Assembly: GCA_965223215.1 (NCBI GenBank)
Contig: CBDCVZ010000010.1
Span: 7,750,001 to 7,814,000, forward strand
DNA: 64,000 nucleotides
Source: JABDMH01 sp965223215
GTDB taxonomy: Bacteria; Bacteroidota; Bacteroidia; Chitinophagales; Saprospiraceae
Direction of reading: 5' to 3'
The notes below the pieces were generated by a model. That model was given only the letters and a program-made list of their open reading frames with translations. It searched no databases and had not been told where the DNA came from. Positions 7,892 to 17,669 of this stretch are shown piece by piece. The position numbers and the translations under genes were made by a program. Each line of letters begins with the position of its first letter. Position 1 is the first letter of the stretch.

Positions 7892-9658
7892 ATGCAGTTC
7901 TTAAGATTAATCTGGATCTTCCTCATCTGTTCGCTTCAATTTCTAGTGACCGCACAAACGACAGATTGGCGGCTCATTTCGAATGGACAGCGAATCTACG
8001 AACATGGCTATTGCGATCAACCTTACATCGTAGCGACCAGTGATGGTATCTGGGTCTGCACCTTCACGACGGCACCCGGTAAAGAGGGGGACGAGATGCA
8101 GTACATTGCCTCGTGCTATTCCAATGATCAAGGCCAGACATGGTCTGACCCAGTGCCGATTGAAGGAGCATTTTCGGCCCGGGAAGCCTCCTGGGCCATG
8201 CCGCTCGTTACCTCATTTGATCGCATCTACGTATTCTATACATTTAATGGAGATGGGATCCGTCAATTGCCAGATGGCACTGGTATGCGAGCCGATACGC
8301 ATGGTTGGTATTGTTTTCGATACTCTGACGACCATGGAAGATCCTGGTCATCACGTCAACGTCTGAATTTACGTAAGACAACCTGTGACTACCAAAATGA
8401 TTTTGGTGGCGAAGTGCAAATGTTTTGGGGTATTGGCAAGCCCATCTCCAAAGGAGAAGATGTGTGGTTTTCCTTTACCAAACTCGGAAAGTACTTTCTG
8501 GAGGAGGGTGAAGGGTGGGTGTTTCATTCAAAGAATATTCTCTTTGAAAAAAATGTATCTAAACTGAAATGGCAGCTGCTACCAGACGGAGATACAGGGA
8601 TTAAGAGTCCGATGTTGGGTTCGGTTCAAGAAGAATTGAATATTCAACCTTTGAATATGGAAGGTGGATTATATGGGGTTTATCGTACCGCGATGGGGCA
8701 ACCGGCTGAGTCCTATAGCTACGACAGTGGAAGAACCTGGTCGGTACCCCAAACGATGACCTATGCGAGTGGCAAGCCGATTCGAAATCCGCGTGCCTGT
8801 ACTCGAGTATGGAAGTGTAAGAACGGAAAATACCTGCTGTGGTTTCATAACAATGGAGGCACGAGTTTTAGCCACCGAAATCCAGCCTGGGTTTCCGGAG
8901 GACAAGAGCTTGCTGGCAAGATTTACTGGTCTCAGCCAGAAATCTTACTTTATGGTCCGAATCGTTCGTATGAGACAGGTCGTTTTAGTTATCCTGACTT
9001 AGTGGAGGAAGATGATCGATATTGGATTTCCACAACTCAAAAAACAACAGCAACCGTGCACGAGGTGCCACCCAAATTTTTTGATCAACTGTGGGGACAA
9101 TTTCAAGAAACAGATACGGTGACCAGTGGATTTGCAGTAAACCTAGATTTTACTCCCGAAAAAACCATCCCTCTCCCGCAGGTACTGAAAGCCAACAGGG
9201 AAGGATTTGCTATGGACTTTTGGCTTAAATTAGATACTTTCGACGATCAAATTTTGTTTGAAAGTGTCGATGGCAAAAACCTAAGAGTATCGCTACACTT
9301 ACTAAAAAAAGGAAATCTTGATTTTGTGCTTTCGGGCAGGGGAGAACACATCGTTTTACCATCTGACTTTGGGCGCATCGGTGTTGGACATTGGCATCAC
9401 ATTGCAATACTCATTGATGCGCGAGCTAAGATTACCTATATGTTAATTGATGGTAGTATTTGTGATGGGGGAGGCAAAGATTTGTTTGGATTTCGTTGGT
9501 TTGATCAGGTATTGAGAGAAGGTGAAATAAAGCAGATAAGGGTACGTGACTTTCCTGGGCAAATGAAGCGTTTTAGATTTTATTCACGTCAGATGTTCAC
9601 CAGTGACTTTGTAGCAAATTATCGCGCAGAAATTGAACAAATGACACGTCGAAATTAA
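7892..9658 (+). CDS. Exported sialidase-fold (BNR) protein with C-terminal LamG-like domain
   Basis: 588 aa with a signal peptide (hydrophobic 4-20, cleavage near VTAQ). Three Asp-box motifs (SxDxGxTW) occur at residues 77-84, 144-151 and 275-282, the signature of the six-bladed sialidase/BNR propeller. Residues about 435-580 look like a concanavalin A/LamG jelly roll (FAMDFWLKL, GVGHWHHIAILID). The sialidase family cleaves terminal sialic acids, but the catalytic arginine triad cannot be assigned by eye, so exo-sialidase activity is possible, not shown. It may supply the NanM-symporter/NanA genes at 36-40 kb. Transcribed alone or with the small gene at 9717. Confidence 0.8.
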   Translation: MQFLRLIWIFLICSLQFLVTAQTTDWRLISNGQRIYEHGYCDQPYIVATSDGIWVCTFTTAPGKEGDEMQYIASCYSNDQGQTWSDPVPIEGAFSAREASWAMPLVTSFDRIYVFYTFNGDGIRQLPDGTGMRADTHGWYCFRYSDDHGRSWSSRQRLNLRKTTCDYQNDFGGEVQMFWGIGKPISKGEDVWFSFTKLGKYFLEEGEGWVFHSKNILFEKNVSKLKWQLLPDGDTGIKSPMLGSVQEELNIQPLNMEGGLYGVYRTAMGQPAESYSYDSGRTWSVPQTMTYASGKPIRNPRACTRVWKCKNGKYLLWFHNNGGTSFSHRNPAWVSGGQELAGKIYWSQPEILLYGPNRSYETGRFSYPDLVEEDDRYWISTTQKTTATVHEVPPKFFDQLWGQFQETDTVTSGFAVNLDFTPEKTIPLPQVLKANREGFAMDFWLKLDTFDDQILFESVDGKNLRVSLHLLKKGNLDFVLSGRGEHIVLPSDFGRIGVGHWHHIAILIDARAKITYMLIDGSICDGGGKDLFGFRWFDQVLREGEIKQIRVRDFPGQMKRFRFYSRQMFTSDFVANYRAEIEQMTRRN

Positions 9659-9716
9659 TATCGGCTATTTGTGGATCGGTAATCTAAATGACACGCATCA
9701 GGATAATTATTTAACC

Positions 9717-9935
9717 ATGGAGGAGATTTTCAAACTGAGAAATCAAGACGAGTACATCGAATTGGTTAAGCTCTTAAAATTGAAACAGATCGCTCAGACG
9801 GGCGGCCATGCTAAAATACTAGTAGAGGATGGACTGGTGGAGGTAAATGGTAATCAGGAGTTTCGCAAGCGGAATAAATTAAGAGCTGGAGATGTCGTTA
9901 CTATCCAGGATTTGACGATTACCATTGTAAGATGA
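9717..9935 (+). CDS. S4-domain RNA-binding protein, YbcJ/YaaA-like
   Basis: 72 aa from the ATG at 9717; the frame is open back to 9669, but those 16 residues are not part of the fold. The body is a single S4 RNA-binding domain: LLKLKQIAQTGGHAKILVEDG then VEVNG and RAGDVV. Small free-standing S4 proteins of this type bind structured RNA; a specific target is unknown. It lies 58 bp after the sialidase-like gene on the same strand. Confidence 0.88.
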   Translation: MEEIFKLRNQDEYIELVKLLKLKQIAQTGGHAKILVEDGLVEVNGNQEFRKRNKLRAGDVVTIQDLTITIVR

Positions 9936-10027
9936 TTCCTGTTGATGTTTTGTGGCCTCCATTCAGTACCGTGCCGTAGCATGATGGATTTGAATTGGGC
10001 TTTTAAGGGAAGAAGCATATTTCTACC

Positions 10028-10615
10028 ATGCCATCAAGCATTGCAAATTCAGTAACCAAACTATTTGAACCATACCAGGGAACATGGATGGTTGCGGGTG
10101 GGTGGGCCATCGACCTTTATCTAAATGAGCAAACCCGAACGCATGGAGATATCGAAATAGCGATTCCGCGTCGAGAGCAATATCTGCTATATGAATTTCT
10201 GGAAAAATGGGAATTAAACTATGTGGAGTCCGGAGCATTTAAAGCGTGGAAAGCAGGTCATTGGATCGAATTGCCGATTCATGAAATCCACGCCACCTTG
10301 GATGGTTTTCATTTAGAGATTCTGTTCAATGAGATTACCAGTGAACGGTGGTATTTTAGGAGAGATCCGGCTATATCGTTGCCGCTAGACAAAACCATCA
10401 TAAAGAATGAAGGTGGGATACCCATCCTTTGCCCGGAGGCGGTATTGCTTTACAAGGCGAAGCACAATGAAGAAAAAGATCTGCATGATTTAAAACATAC
10501 CCTTCAAAAGCTAGCCAAGGATTCAATGGGCTGGCTACACAAATCCATTGCTTACATTCATGGAAAGGAACATCCATGGCTCGCAATTATTGAGGAGGAA
10601 AAATCCTATTTATGA
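10028..10615 (+). CDS. Nucleotidyltransferase of the aminoglycoside adenylyltransferase-like family
   Basis: 195 aa. Residues about 18-40 carry the nucleotidyltransferase-beta signature: VAGGWAIDL followed by THGDIEIAI, which supplies two metal-binding acidic residues (D-x-E). This matches the PF10706-like group that includes ANT(2'')-type enzymes and many chromosomal homologues of unknown substrate. Later motifs (ILCPEAVLLYKAKH and EKDLHDL) fit the same family. Resistance should not be assumed. It stands alone between small intergenic gaps. Confidence 0.8.
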   Translation: MPSSIANSVTKLFEPYQGTWMVAGGWAIDLYLNEQTRTHGDIEIAIPRREQYLLYEFLEKWELNYVESGAFKAWKAGHWIELPIHEIHATLDGFHLEILFNEITSERWYFRRDPAISLPLDKTIIKNEGGIPILCPEAVLLYKAKHNEEKDLHDLKHTLQKLAKDSMGWLHKSIAYIHGKEHPWLAIIEEEKSYL

Positions 10616-10850
10616 AATTTCAGGTCATGCTTGGTGATTTACAATAATTGGGCGGTTGCTTCCAGCAAATGATAAATTACTTGGTTGAGTGCAATGTGGC
10701 CCTACCAAGGGTAGTTTGTTTCCTGTGGCAGACAGATATAATCCACATTGCCACCTAAAGGCAAGCCTTGCACTAGATGAATTGAGATTTCCAGGTGCTG
10801 ACAGTAGCTCTCTACAGCCAGCAAACCTGAGAAATCTGATCAGTCATCCA

Positions 10851-11693
10851 TTAGTATTTTATACCTGTACCTATAGTTGCAGTATTAGACAGGGTGATGT
10901 CAGCACCCTGCCACCTCTCTTCAATGACAGCTCTCAGCGCATCATAAATTTTTATCTTTCCTTTTTCCCCTACTTTTTCAAACAGTTTCTGAACGGGTGG
11001 CGCTCCTGAGGTCATCATTTGCCACACTTGGTCAACATGTTGAAGACTGATCTCCTGTTTAAGGTATTCAACGCGAACCTCCTTAAATCCCGCAGTTTCC
11101 ATTTCAGATTTGAATAGATTCGGGTCTGCAAGGCTGAACACAGGTGGGGGAGAAGCTGGCTTTGGCAAATTGGGGAAGGCGATCTTCATGGCATCCGTCA
11201 ATAGGTTGAAGGCATCAAATTGTGGTGGGCTTGCCCAACCCGTCACGACGACCCTGCCACTTGGACGAAGAGTCCTAAATAACTCTCGAAAACCACGCTC
11301 ACGGTCGGCGAAAAGCATCAGCCCGAAACTACAAGCTGCCCGATCGAATTTTTCATCTTCGAGGCTCAGAGCTTGACCATCCATGACGGCAAAGGATACA
11401 TTCGTCAATCCCTCCCGCTTGCAATTGGATCGATTCAATTCCATCATTTTCGGTGAAAAATCGGTTGCCAATAAAGAGTGGACCTTTCTACTAAGTGGTG
11501 CAGTAAGTGCACCAGAGCCGGCTGCAACTTCCAGTACAATACAAGCAGGATTTAGGTCAAGTTGTTTGATGATTTCACTGGTGAACGGCTCTATTAGACG
11601 GGGTGCGACATGCTGTGCATATCCACTGCTGGCAGCGTCCCAACTGTTCGGAGTGTCGAGTGATTTAGGTTTTACATTTTCTGTGATTTGCAT
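10851..11693 (-). CDS. Class I SAM-dependent methyltransferase (UbiE/Methyltransf_11 type)
   Basis: 280 aa from the ATG at 11693 (MQITENVKP); the frame is open up to 11795 but the extra N-terminus is basic and overlaps the preceding gene. SAM-binding motif I is VLEVAAGSGALT, followed by LLATDFS (acidic end of strand 2), VMDGQAL and a late LRPSGRVVVTGW. The domain order fits small-molecule methyltransferases of the UbiE/COQ5-like group; the substrate is unknown. It follows another methyltransferase gene on the same strand and may share its transcript. Confidence 0.88.
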   Translation of the reverse strand: MQITENVKPKSLDTPNSWDAASSGYAQHVAPRLIEPFTSEIIKQLDLNPACIVLEVAAGSGALTAPLSRKVHSLLATDFSPKMMELNRSNCKREGLTNVSFAVMDGQALSLEDEKFDRAACSFGLMLFADRERGFRELFRTLRPSGRVVVTGWASPPQFDAFNLLTDAMKIAFPNLPKPASPPPVFSLADPNLFKSEMETAGFKEVRVEYLKQEISLQHVDQVWQMMTSGAPPVQKLFEKVGEKGKIKIYDALRAVIEERWQGADITLSNTATIGTGIKY

Positions 11694-11791
11694 AATGCGA
11701 CGTGTTTTTTTTATGAATGAATTGGCCCCATTTGACAAGGCACGGAAGAATCGGATTAGACTCACTGGCCCAAAATGATGAGATGCGTGCC

Positions 11792-12859
11792 TCACTGCGG
11801 GGGTCGATTTTTTGCCTCTAATATTAGATTAAAAGGAGTCTCGGTGGCTTTTCTAAAATGGCTGAGTCCGCCGGCGACCACAACTTCCCTGATTTGCTTT
11901 TCTCCAGCCTGGGATCCCATCCCGAGGCCTACCTCCTGACTGAGAGAAGTAGGTGTGCAGATCATTGTCGAAAAGGCATAAAATGCGCGACCCAGGGGAT
12001 TTAAGTTTTCTTCCAGAGAGTCTTTTGCGAAGGGTTCGACGATCATACACGTGCCATCAGGGTGCAGTTTGGTGGCCACATGGGCACAAGCTCCAACCGG
12101 ATCACCCATGTCATGTAGACAATCAAAGAATGTTACCAGGTCATAATTTTCACCAGGAAAATTCTTTGCCGTAGCCACCTCAAAGGAAATGTTGGTCAAA
12201 CCAGACTCCTTGGCCAGCTGCGAAGCATGTGCGACCGACTTATCGTGGATATCATAACCGATGAAGGTAGAGTTTGGAAAGGCCTCGGCCATGACCAAAG
12301 TGGACGCCCCGTGGCCACATCCAACATCGGCTACCTTTCCCCCCCTCAGCAGCTTTTCCTCTACTCCTTCAAGGGCAGGAATCCAATTGGTGACGAGATT
12401 GGCTCGGTAGGAGGGCCGGAAAAATTTCTCGGTTCCACAGAATAGGCAGGTGCTATGACTGCCCCAGGTCACACCTTCACCAGACTGAAAGGCAGCGGCA
12501 ATTTTTGGCTCATCATGATACATAGATGAAATTGCGTAAAAGGCTCCGGTCATCATTACTGGACTTTCTTCATTGCCGAAAACCATCGATTGTTCCGGTG
12601 TCATATGAAATTCTTGGGTATCGGAGTCGTATTCTATATAACCGGAAGCGGCTTGAGCCGACAACCATTCTCTTACGTATCTTTCCGTTGTGCCTGTAGC
12701 TGCAGCCAGGCCTTGAGAGGTCATTGGGCCCTTTTGGGTCAGTGTTTTGTAAAGACCCAGCCGGTCACCTAACACTATGAGAGATCCATTGGCAGCGGCC
12801 CCCATTTCAGTGATCATTTTACCAAGAAATTCATTCAATTTTGCTTCATTCAATTCCAT
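11792..12859 (-). CDS. Rv2258c-like SAM-dependent methyltransferase with N-terminal winged helix
   Basis: 355 aa from the ATG at 12859 (MELNEAKLN); an in-frame start at 12913 would add 18 residues. The first 90 residues form a winged-helix dimerisation region (LGLYKTL, TSQGLAAATGTTERYVREWL), the C-terminal half is a Rossmann methyltransferase with VADVGCGHGAST, FIGYDIHDKS and FFDCLHDMGDP. This order matches the Rv2258c-like family. The substrate is unknown. The 3' end lies about 100 bp before the next methyltransferase, so co-transcription is likely. Confidence 0.88.
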   Translation of the reverse strand: MELNEAKLNEFLGKMITEMGAAANGSLIVLGDRLGLYKTLTQKGPMTSQGLAAATGTTERYVREWLSAQAASGYIEYDSDTQEFHMTPEQSMVFGNEESPVMMTGAFYAISSMYHDEPKIAAAFQSGEGVTWGSHSTCLFCGTEKFFRPSYRANLVTNWIPALEGVEEKLLRGGKVADVGCGHGASTLVMAEAFPNSTFIGYDIHDKSVAHASQLAKESGLTNISFEVATAKNFPGENYDLVTFFDCLHDMGDPVGACAHVATKLHPDGTCMIVEPFAKDSLEENLNPLGRAFYAFSTMICTPTSLSQEVGLGMGSQAGEKQIREVVVAGGLSHFRKATETPFNLILEAKNRPPQ

Positions 12860-12946
12860 AATGTTTTGATTTTCGATTCTTAGATGTGAGGTGATCATCT
12901 TTGTTCTTTTCAATCACCTCTATATTTTTGTAAATAGTCAGATGTA

Positions 12947-13441
12947 CTACATTTGAGATTGGGGGTGCCTTCTGTTGAAGAAGTTGAAGATCTTCGATGG
13001 AAGGCAGAGGTCAAACAGGCTGACCAACAAGACCACACCAATCATTTGGATGCCGATGAGATAAGCGACCACCGGCATCTCAGATATGAAGAAGTACGTG
13101 GTGATGCCAAGACAGAAGGAAGCCATCGTGCAAGCGAATTTTAGTTGCGGGGATCGCGGAGGTAGTTTTGGTCCCTTGGTCCATTTCCGAATTAGTGCAT
13201 TATAGATGTAGTCAAAAGGGTGACGTGGCATAAAGACCCCGGCCAGTGCAATTACATTTACACAAAGCAAGGTTGGTACATGAGCGAACACGACTGCGGG
13301 GATAATCAGTACCGAACAGATGCGATAGGCAAAGCGATTGCCAAAAGCCAAATCTCGGATTTGTTCATTTGAATAGTTGAAATAACCCTGTTCCCTTATC
13401 CACTGTATTTGGATGTGATTTAGTTTTTCAGAATAGATCAT
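12947..13441 (-). CDS. DUF4395-like membrane protein
   Basis: 164 aa from the ATG at 13441 (MIYSEKLNH); the ATG at 13477 would add 12 residues. Four hydrophobic helices are visible, and the central FMPRHPFDYIYNALIRKW matches the conserved PxxPxDxxYN region of DUF4395. Function unknown. It precedes the methyltransferase pair on the same strand with about an 87-bp gap and is divergent from the sensor kinase. Confidence 0.72.
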   Translation of the reverse strand: MIYSEKLNHIQIQWIREQGYFNYSNEQIRDLAFGNRFAYRICSVLIIPAVVFAHVPTLLCVNVIALAGVFMPRHPFDYIYNALIRKWTKGPKLPPRSPQLKFACTMASFCLGITTYFFISEMPVVAYLIGIQMIGVVLLVSLFDLCLPSKIFNFFNRRHPQSQM

Positions 13442-13583
13442 TAGCGTAATTTTTATTAGATTTTTCGATACCGACAAAGTAAGGGCAAGTCATGAGGAGA
13501 GTCGTTAAGGCATGTTGCAAAGCCGTTAATCAATGTGTCAATAGGTGAGAACTACGTCCATTTTCCCTATTTTCCGGCACTAA

Positions 13584-15761
13584 ATGTCAGAAGCTCTTAA
13601 GATCATTCATAGGTTTCTCCAGTTGGCTAACTTACCCACGGATAGCCTCGAGCTGCGGTCCGCCAAGGAAAACCTGATGCTGATGTCGACTCACTTCATC
13701 CTCGTGGGTTTTGTCTGGGGGGCGGTTTACCTAGCAAATGGATTATGGTTATCGAGTTATATACCATTCGCATACACGGTCTTGTCGGCCATTGGTCTCA
13801 TCCTCTTGGTGACTACCAAAAATTTTGTCTTCTTCAGAAACACTCAACTTTGCCTGGTACTATTGATGCCCTTTCTGCTCCATTTAAGTTTGGGTGGATT
13901 TATTCCATCAAGTGGTGTTATCCTATGGGCTATTGTCAGTCCTATGGCGGCTTTATTTTTTATGAACACTCGACAAGCCATTTATTGGTTTGCGGCCTTC
14001 ATTGGAGTGATACTTATCGCTTACCTAGTTGATGATGAGCTGTCGAAATACTACCAATGGAAGATTACAGACGCTTTCATCGATGCCCTATTCGTACTAA
14101 ATATTGGGGGAGTTTCAGGCCTCGTATTCTTGGTGCAACATTATTTTGCCACCAATGAGCGGTCGCTCAAGAAAGAAGTTGAAAAACAAAATGACCAACT
14201 GGAAATTCAGTCTGATCAGCTGAAGGAGTTGGACCGGCACAAATCTAATTTCTTTGCCAATATTTCTCACGAATTCAGGACACCATTAACCTTAATCCAA
14301 GGAATCCTCAACCGGACGGAGCCACCCAGCGACAGAGATCGACTCATCATGAGGAGAAATGCAGATCGATTATTGCAACTCATTAATCAACTCCTTGATC
14401 TGACAAAACTTGAATCTGGGAAATTTTCCCTGGATAAGAAGACAGTTGACCTAAATCTGGAAATCAGAAGAATCGCCCAACTTTTCGGATCGGCCGCAGA
14501 GATGAAGGACATTAACTTTCGATTTAATGGACAATCTATTTTAACCGATGGCGCAGAGCCGATCCTGGCTTCTTTGGATCCTGAACAGTTTCGAAAGGTG
14601 GTTGCCAACCTGATTTCAAATGCCGTTAAATTCTGCCCAGTTGGGGGCCAAGTCGATTTGAACTTATCTGAAGTAGGGATGAATATTCTTTTTGCCATTT
14701 CAAACACAGCGGAGGATATTCCCCAAGAGAAGTTGAAACATTTATTTAACCGCTTCTACCAGGTGGAGAGCAACTCGGTCCGCGGATATGAGGGCACCGG
14801 CATCGGTCTGTCATTGGTCCGCGAACTCATTACCCTACATGAAGGTCAAATCAAGGCGACCAGTGCAAACCGAGTTGTCCGGTTCGATATCGTTTTGCCA
14901 AAGGGCGAGTTGAGAGAGAGGGCTGTGACGACCACAGCAGAACTAGTTGTGGAACCCATTATTCAGAAAGAATTGATTTCAACCGCTTCAGTGTCGGATC
15001 ATGAGCTTAAGATTTTGGTGGTGGAAGACTATCCTGATTTGCGGGAATTCATGGTAGATATTTTATCAGATAGATACTCTATAATTACGGCGTCCAATGG
15101 CGAAGAAGGAATCCAATTGGCCATGGAGGAGATTCCGGATCTGATTATTTCAGATGTCATGATGCCGAAGAAGGATGGGATGGAGCTTTGTGCAGAGCTG
15201 AAGACTAACACAGTCACCGACCACATACCGATCATATTACTAACGGCAAGGGCAGAAAGAAAGGACAGATTTAAAGGACTCGAGCATGGGGCTGATGATT
15301 ATCTGACCAAGCCTTTTGACGAGTCGGAGCTAGTCTTGAGAATTAAGAATTTATTGCGAACGCGAAAAAGACTTCAGGAAAAATACCAAAAGGAAATCTG
15401 GCTCAAACCAGAGGAGGTCAAGGTCACTTCTACCCAGGAAAGGTTTCTGAGAAAAGTCAAAGAGGTGATCGATCAAAACCTGTCAAATGAGGAATTGACA
15501 GCCAAAGACCTAGCTCTGATGATGGCGCTTTCCAGATCTCAATTGCATCGAAAAATCAAAGCATTGACCGACAAGTCCACCACAGAATTTGTGCGTACCT
15601 ACCGACTAGAACGCGGTGCCGAGTTACTCAAGAAAGGATTTGGGAATGTTTCGGAGGTAGCCTACGCGGTGGGCTTTAACAGCCAGACGTATTTCAGCTC
15701 GAGTTTTCAAAACTACTTTGGGTGCTCCCCCACGGAGTATGTCCGCCCTGAAAAAATTTGA
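13584..15761 (+). CDS. Hybrid histidine kinase-response regulator with AraC-type output
   Basis: 725-aa one-protein two-component system. Six membrane helices (about 35-185) are followed by a coiled coil (195-220), a HisKA domain with phospho-acceptor H229 (NISHEFRTP), an ATPase domain with N346 and GTGIGL at 404-409, a receiver with D524 and K576, and an AraC-family double helix-turn-helix (about 625-720). Unlike many Bacteroidota hybrid regulators it lacks a periplasmic two-component propeller; sensing would be by the membrane domain. It is divergent from the DUF4395 gene, whose promoter region is a candidate target (inference). Confidence 0.93.
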   Translation: MSEALKIIHRFLQLANLPTDSLELRSAKENLMLMSTHFILVGFVWGAVYLANGLWLSSYIPFAYTVLSAIGLILLVTTKNFVFFRNTQLCLVLLMPFLLHLSLGGFIPSSGVILWAIVSPMAALFFMNTRQAIYWFAAFIGVILIAYLVDDELSKYYQWKITDAFIDALFVLNIGGVSGLVFLVQHYFATNERSLKKEVEKQNDQLEIQSDQLKELDRHKSNFFANISHEFRTPLTLIQGILNRTEPPSDRDRLIMRRNADRLLQLINQLLDLTKLESGKFSLDKKTVDLNLEIRRIAQLFGSAAEMKDINFRFNGQSILTDGAEPILASLDPEQFRKVVANLISNAVKFCPVGGQVDLNLSEVGMNILFAISNTAEDIPQEKLKHLFNRFYQVESNSVRGYEGTGIGLSLVRELITLHEGQIKATSANRVVRFDIVLPKGELRERAVTTTAELVVEPIIQKELISTASVSDHELKILVVEDYPDLREFMVDILSDRYSIITASNGEEGIQLAMEEIPDLIISDVMMPKKDGMELCAELKTNTVTDHIPIILLTARAERKDRFKGLEHGADDYLTKPFDESELVLRIKNLLRTRKRLQEKYQKEIWLKPEEVKVTSTQERFLRKVKEVIDQNLSNEELTAKDLALMMALSRSQLHRKIKALTDKSTTEFVRTYRLERGAELLKKGFGNVSEVAYAVGFNSQTYFSSSFQNYFGCSPTEYVRPEKI

Positions 15762-15815
15762 TCTATGGAGGGTCTGACCCAATGCTAGGCTAAATGAATG
15801 CTTACTCGCAAGCGG

Positions 15816-16178
15816 TCACTTCTTCTTTTTAGTGGGTTTTGGCTTCAAGCTCTTGACATAGGCAAAGCTATTGGCAAAGTGTTTTTGCATTTGCGCTGTC
15901 TTTTGAAATAATTCAGGCGGTACACTCACATACTCTTTCATCACGGTATTATGTGACATAATTAATTCTGTATCGTATTTATCAATAAAGGTAGCACGGT
16001 CCTTGGCATTTAGCCGCATACCCATTACTCCCTCCTTATTGAGGAAAGAAAACATATTTCCCTGATACGATGTGTATGGCATGGTGGCACCCTTTCGAAC
16101 AACTTCGGGTATGCTACTAATAATCTTTTCATATTGTGCAAGAACGTCCTGATGGGGGTATGGAGATTTCTTTGCCAT
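15816..16178 (-). CDS. TfoX N-terminal-like small protein
   Basis: 120 aa. The segment TSYQGNMFSFLNKEGVMGM, LNAKDRATFIDKY and MKEYVSVPPEL resembles the TfoX/Sxy N-terminal fold (MFGG..f.ng..m..l.. MkeWv.vP). The C-terminus ends in a lysine run (KPKPTKKKK). The family is known from competence regulation in gammaproteobacteria, but the many short homologues elsewhere have no established role. It is convergent with the sensor kinase gene. Confidence 0.7.
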   Translation of the reverse strand: MAKKSPYPHQDVLAQYEKIISSIPEVVRKGATMPYTSYQGNMFSFLNKEGVMGMRLNAKDRATFIDKYDTELIMSHNTVMKEYVSVPPELFQKTAQMQKHFANSFAYVKSLKPKPTKKKK

Positions 16179-16344
16179 TTCTGTGATGATCGTTTCACCT
16201 TAATGTACACAATATTACACGATTGTAAAAATGAACTAGATAAACATAATATAGTGTGTCGGGGTCAAAAATACGATGTAAATCTGCGGCTAGGAAATTA
16301 GGGATCTCTGTGCCCCACTTATTTTGCTCTGGTATCAAATAAAT

Positions 16345-17448
16345 TTAATTAATACGAATTGTTTTCCCCATTTGTGCACTACGTCGGGCTGCATCCAAAA
16401 TTTCAGTGACAATGATATTGTTTTCCAGGCTGGAGAGGGCATAGGCCGGCATATCAATGTCACCGCGAACCACTGCGATAAAGTATCTGAATGGATCATC
16501 GAATGGAGCCTTCCGTGATGCTAAAGAATCCTGCCTCACTTTGGAGTCACCTTTTAGCCTTACTCGAATATCCTTTGCATTTTCAGCGATGACAAAGCCG
16601 GTCTTACCATATAATTCCATGTCTTTTCTATTGAAGGGCCAGTTCCATGATGCCTGGATAATACCCTGCGTGGTTGGATATCTTAATAGGATGGTCGCTT
16701 CGTCATCGACCTTGGGATAAATATCTGGTTTGTTTGTTTGAGTAATGGCCGTAACCTCCATTGGCTTCAATCCGTTCATCAGCCATGTGATCAAGTTGGC
16801 ACCATAGCAGCCAAAATCAGTGAGTGCGCCTCCTCCATTTTGAACGGGATCGGTGAGCCACTCCAGGAATTCTTCGCTGCAACCAATTTCTCGAGGTCCT
16901 TGATGGCCATCATGAACCACGATCTTTCGAGCTTCACTGATTTGGCCAGAATTCAAGGTCTGCCAGGCATAATGGTTAGAAGGATACCAAGTGGTCTCGT
17001 AATTGACTAGTAGGTGAATAGCGTTTTCCACAGCTAGTTGTTGCATTTCCTTAGCATGGACCAGACTCACGGCCAAGGGTTTTTCAACCATGACATGAAT
17101 GCCTCTGGGAGCGCATTGCTTCACAATTTCTAAGTGATCATAAGTGCTACCAAAGCCCAAAACGGCTGTTGGTGATTTAGCCTGAATTAGATCGGCAAGA
17201 GACGCAAAGATCAAATCCCGAGAGAAGTGATATTGTTGGGAATATTTCTCAGCAAGTGCTTCATTAGGTTCTGCAATCCCAACTACCTTAAAATCCACGC
17301 GATCTAACTGACGCAATATCCCATGGACATGGTCATGCGTTAATCCTGCAATTCCGACTCGGAGTGGCTGGGCGAAACCATTTGTTGCCGAGAAACATTG
17401 AATGATCACGACATAGAGTAGACAAGAAAATTGAGACATTATCTTCAT
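16345..17448 (-). CDS. Exported Gfo/Idh/MocA-family oxidoreductase
   Basis: 367 aa from the ATG at 17448, which puts a signal peptide (MKIMSQFSCLLYVVIIQ, cleavage near GFAQ) at the N-terminus; the frame reaches 17508. The Rossmann NAD(P)-binding start is RVGIAGLTHDH, followed by VMVEKPLAVS, the EKP motif of the MocA family with the catalytic-site lysine, and GGGALTDFGCYGANL. Exported MocA paralogues are common in Bacteroidota and are thought to act on sugars, usually with tightly bound cofactor. Substrate unknown. Confidence 0.85.
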   Translation of the reverse strand: MKIMSQFSCLLYVVIIQCFSATNGFAQPLRVGIAGLTHDHVHGILRQLDRVDFKVVGIAEPNEALAEKYSQQYHFSRDLIFASLADLIQAKSPTAVLGFGSTYDHLEIVKQCAPRGIHVMVEKPLAVSLVHAKEMQQLAVENAIHLLVNYETTWYPSNHYAWQTLNSGQISEARKIVVHDGHQGPREIGCSEEFLEWLTDPVQNGGGALTDFGCYGANLITWLMNGLKPMEVTAITQTNKPDIYPKVDDEATILLRYPTTQGIIQASWNWPFNRKDMELYGKTGFVIAENAKDIRVRLKGDSKVRQDSLASRKAPFDDPFRYFIAVVRGDIDMPAYALSSLENNIIVTEILDAARRSAQMGKTIRIN

Positions 17449-17669
17449 CGCTGCGTTTTTAATGAATTGGGAATCATCAAGACCTATCATTTGATTCATC
17501 AAATCCACATCAAGGTAGTTAATTTGCTGACCCTCTCCGAAATGGATGCGATATGATCAAGGGTTGATTAAATTACCTTTCTCAAAGCGATGGTTAATGC
17601 GAAGGTGCTTGCCTCTTGGAAATGTTCTTAGCAAAGGATTTAATTGATGTGCTAGATGCTAAATTCCCA

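Noticed and set aside
10028..10615. Aminoglycoside resistance gene
   Set aside because: It shares the fold motif only; no mobile element or resistance genes are adjacent, so a housekeeping or unknown role is as likely.
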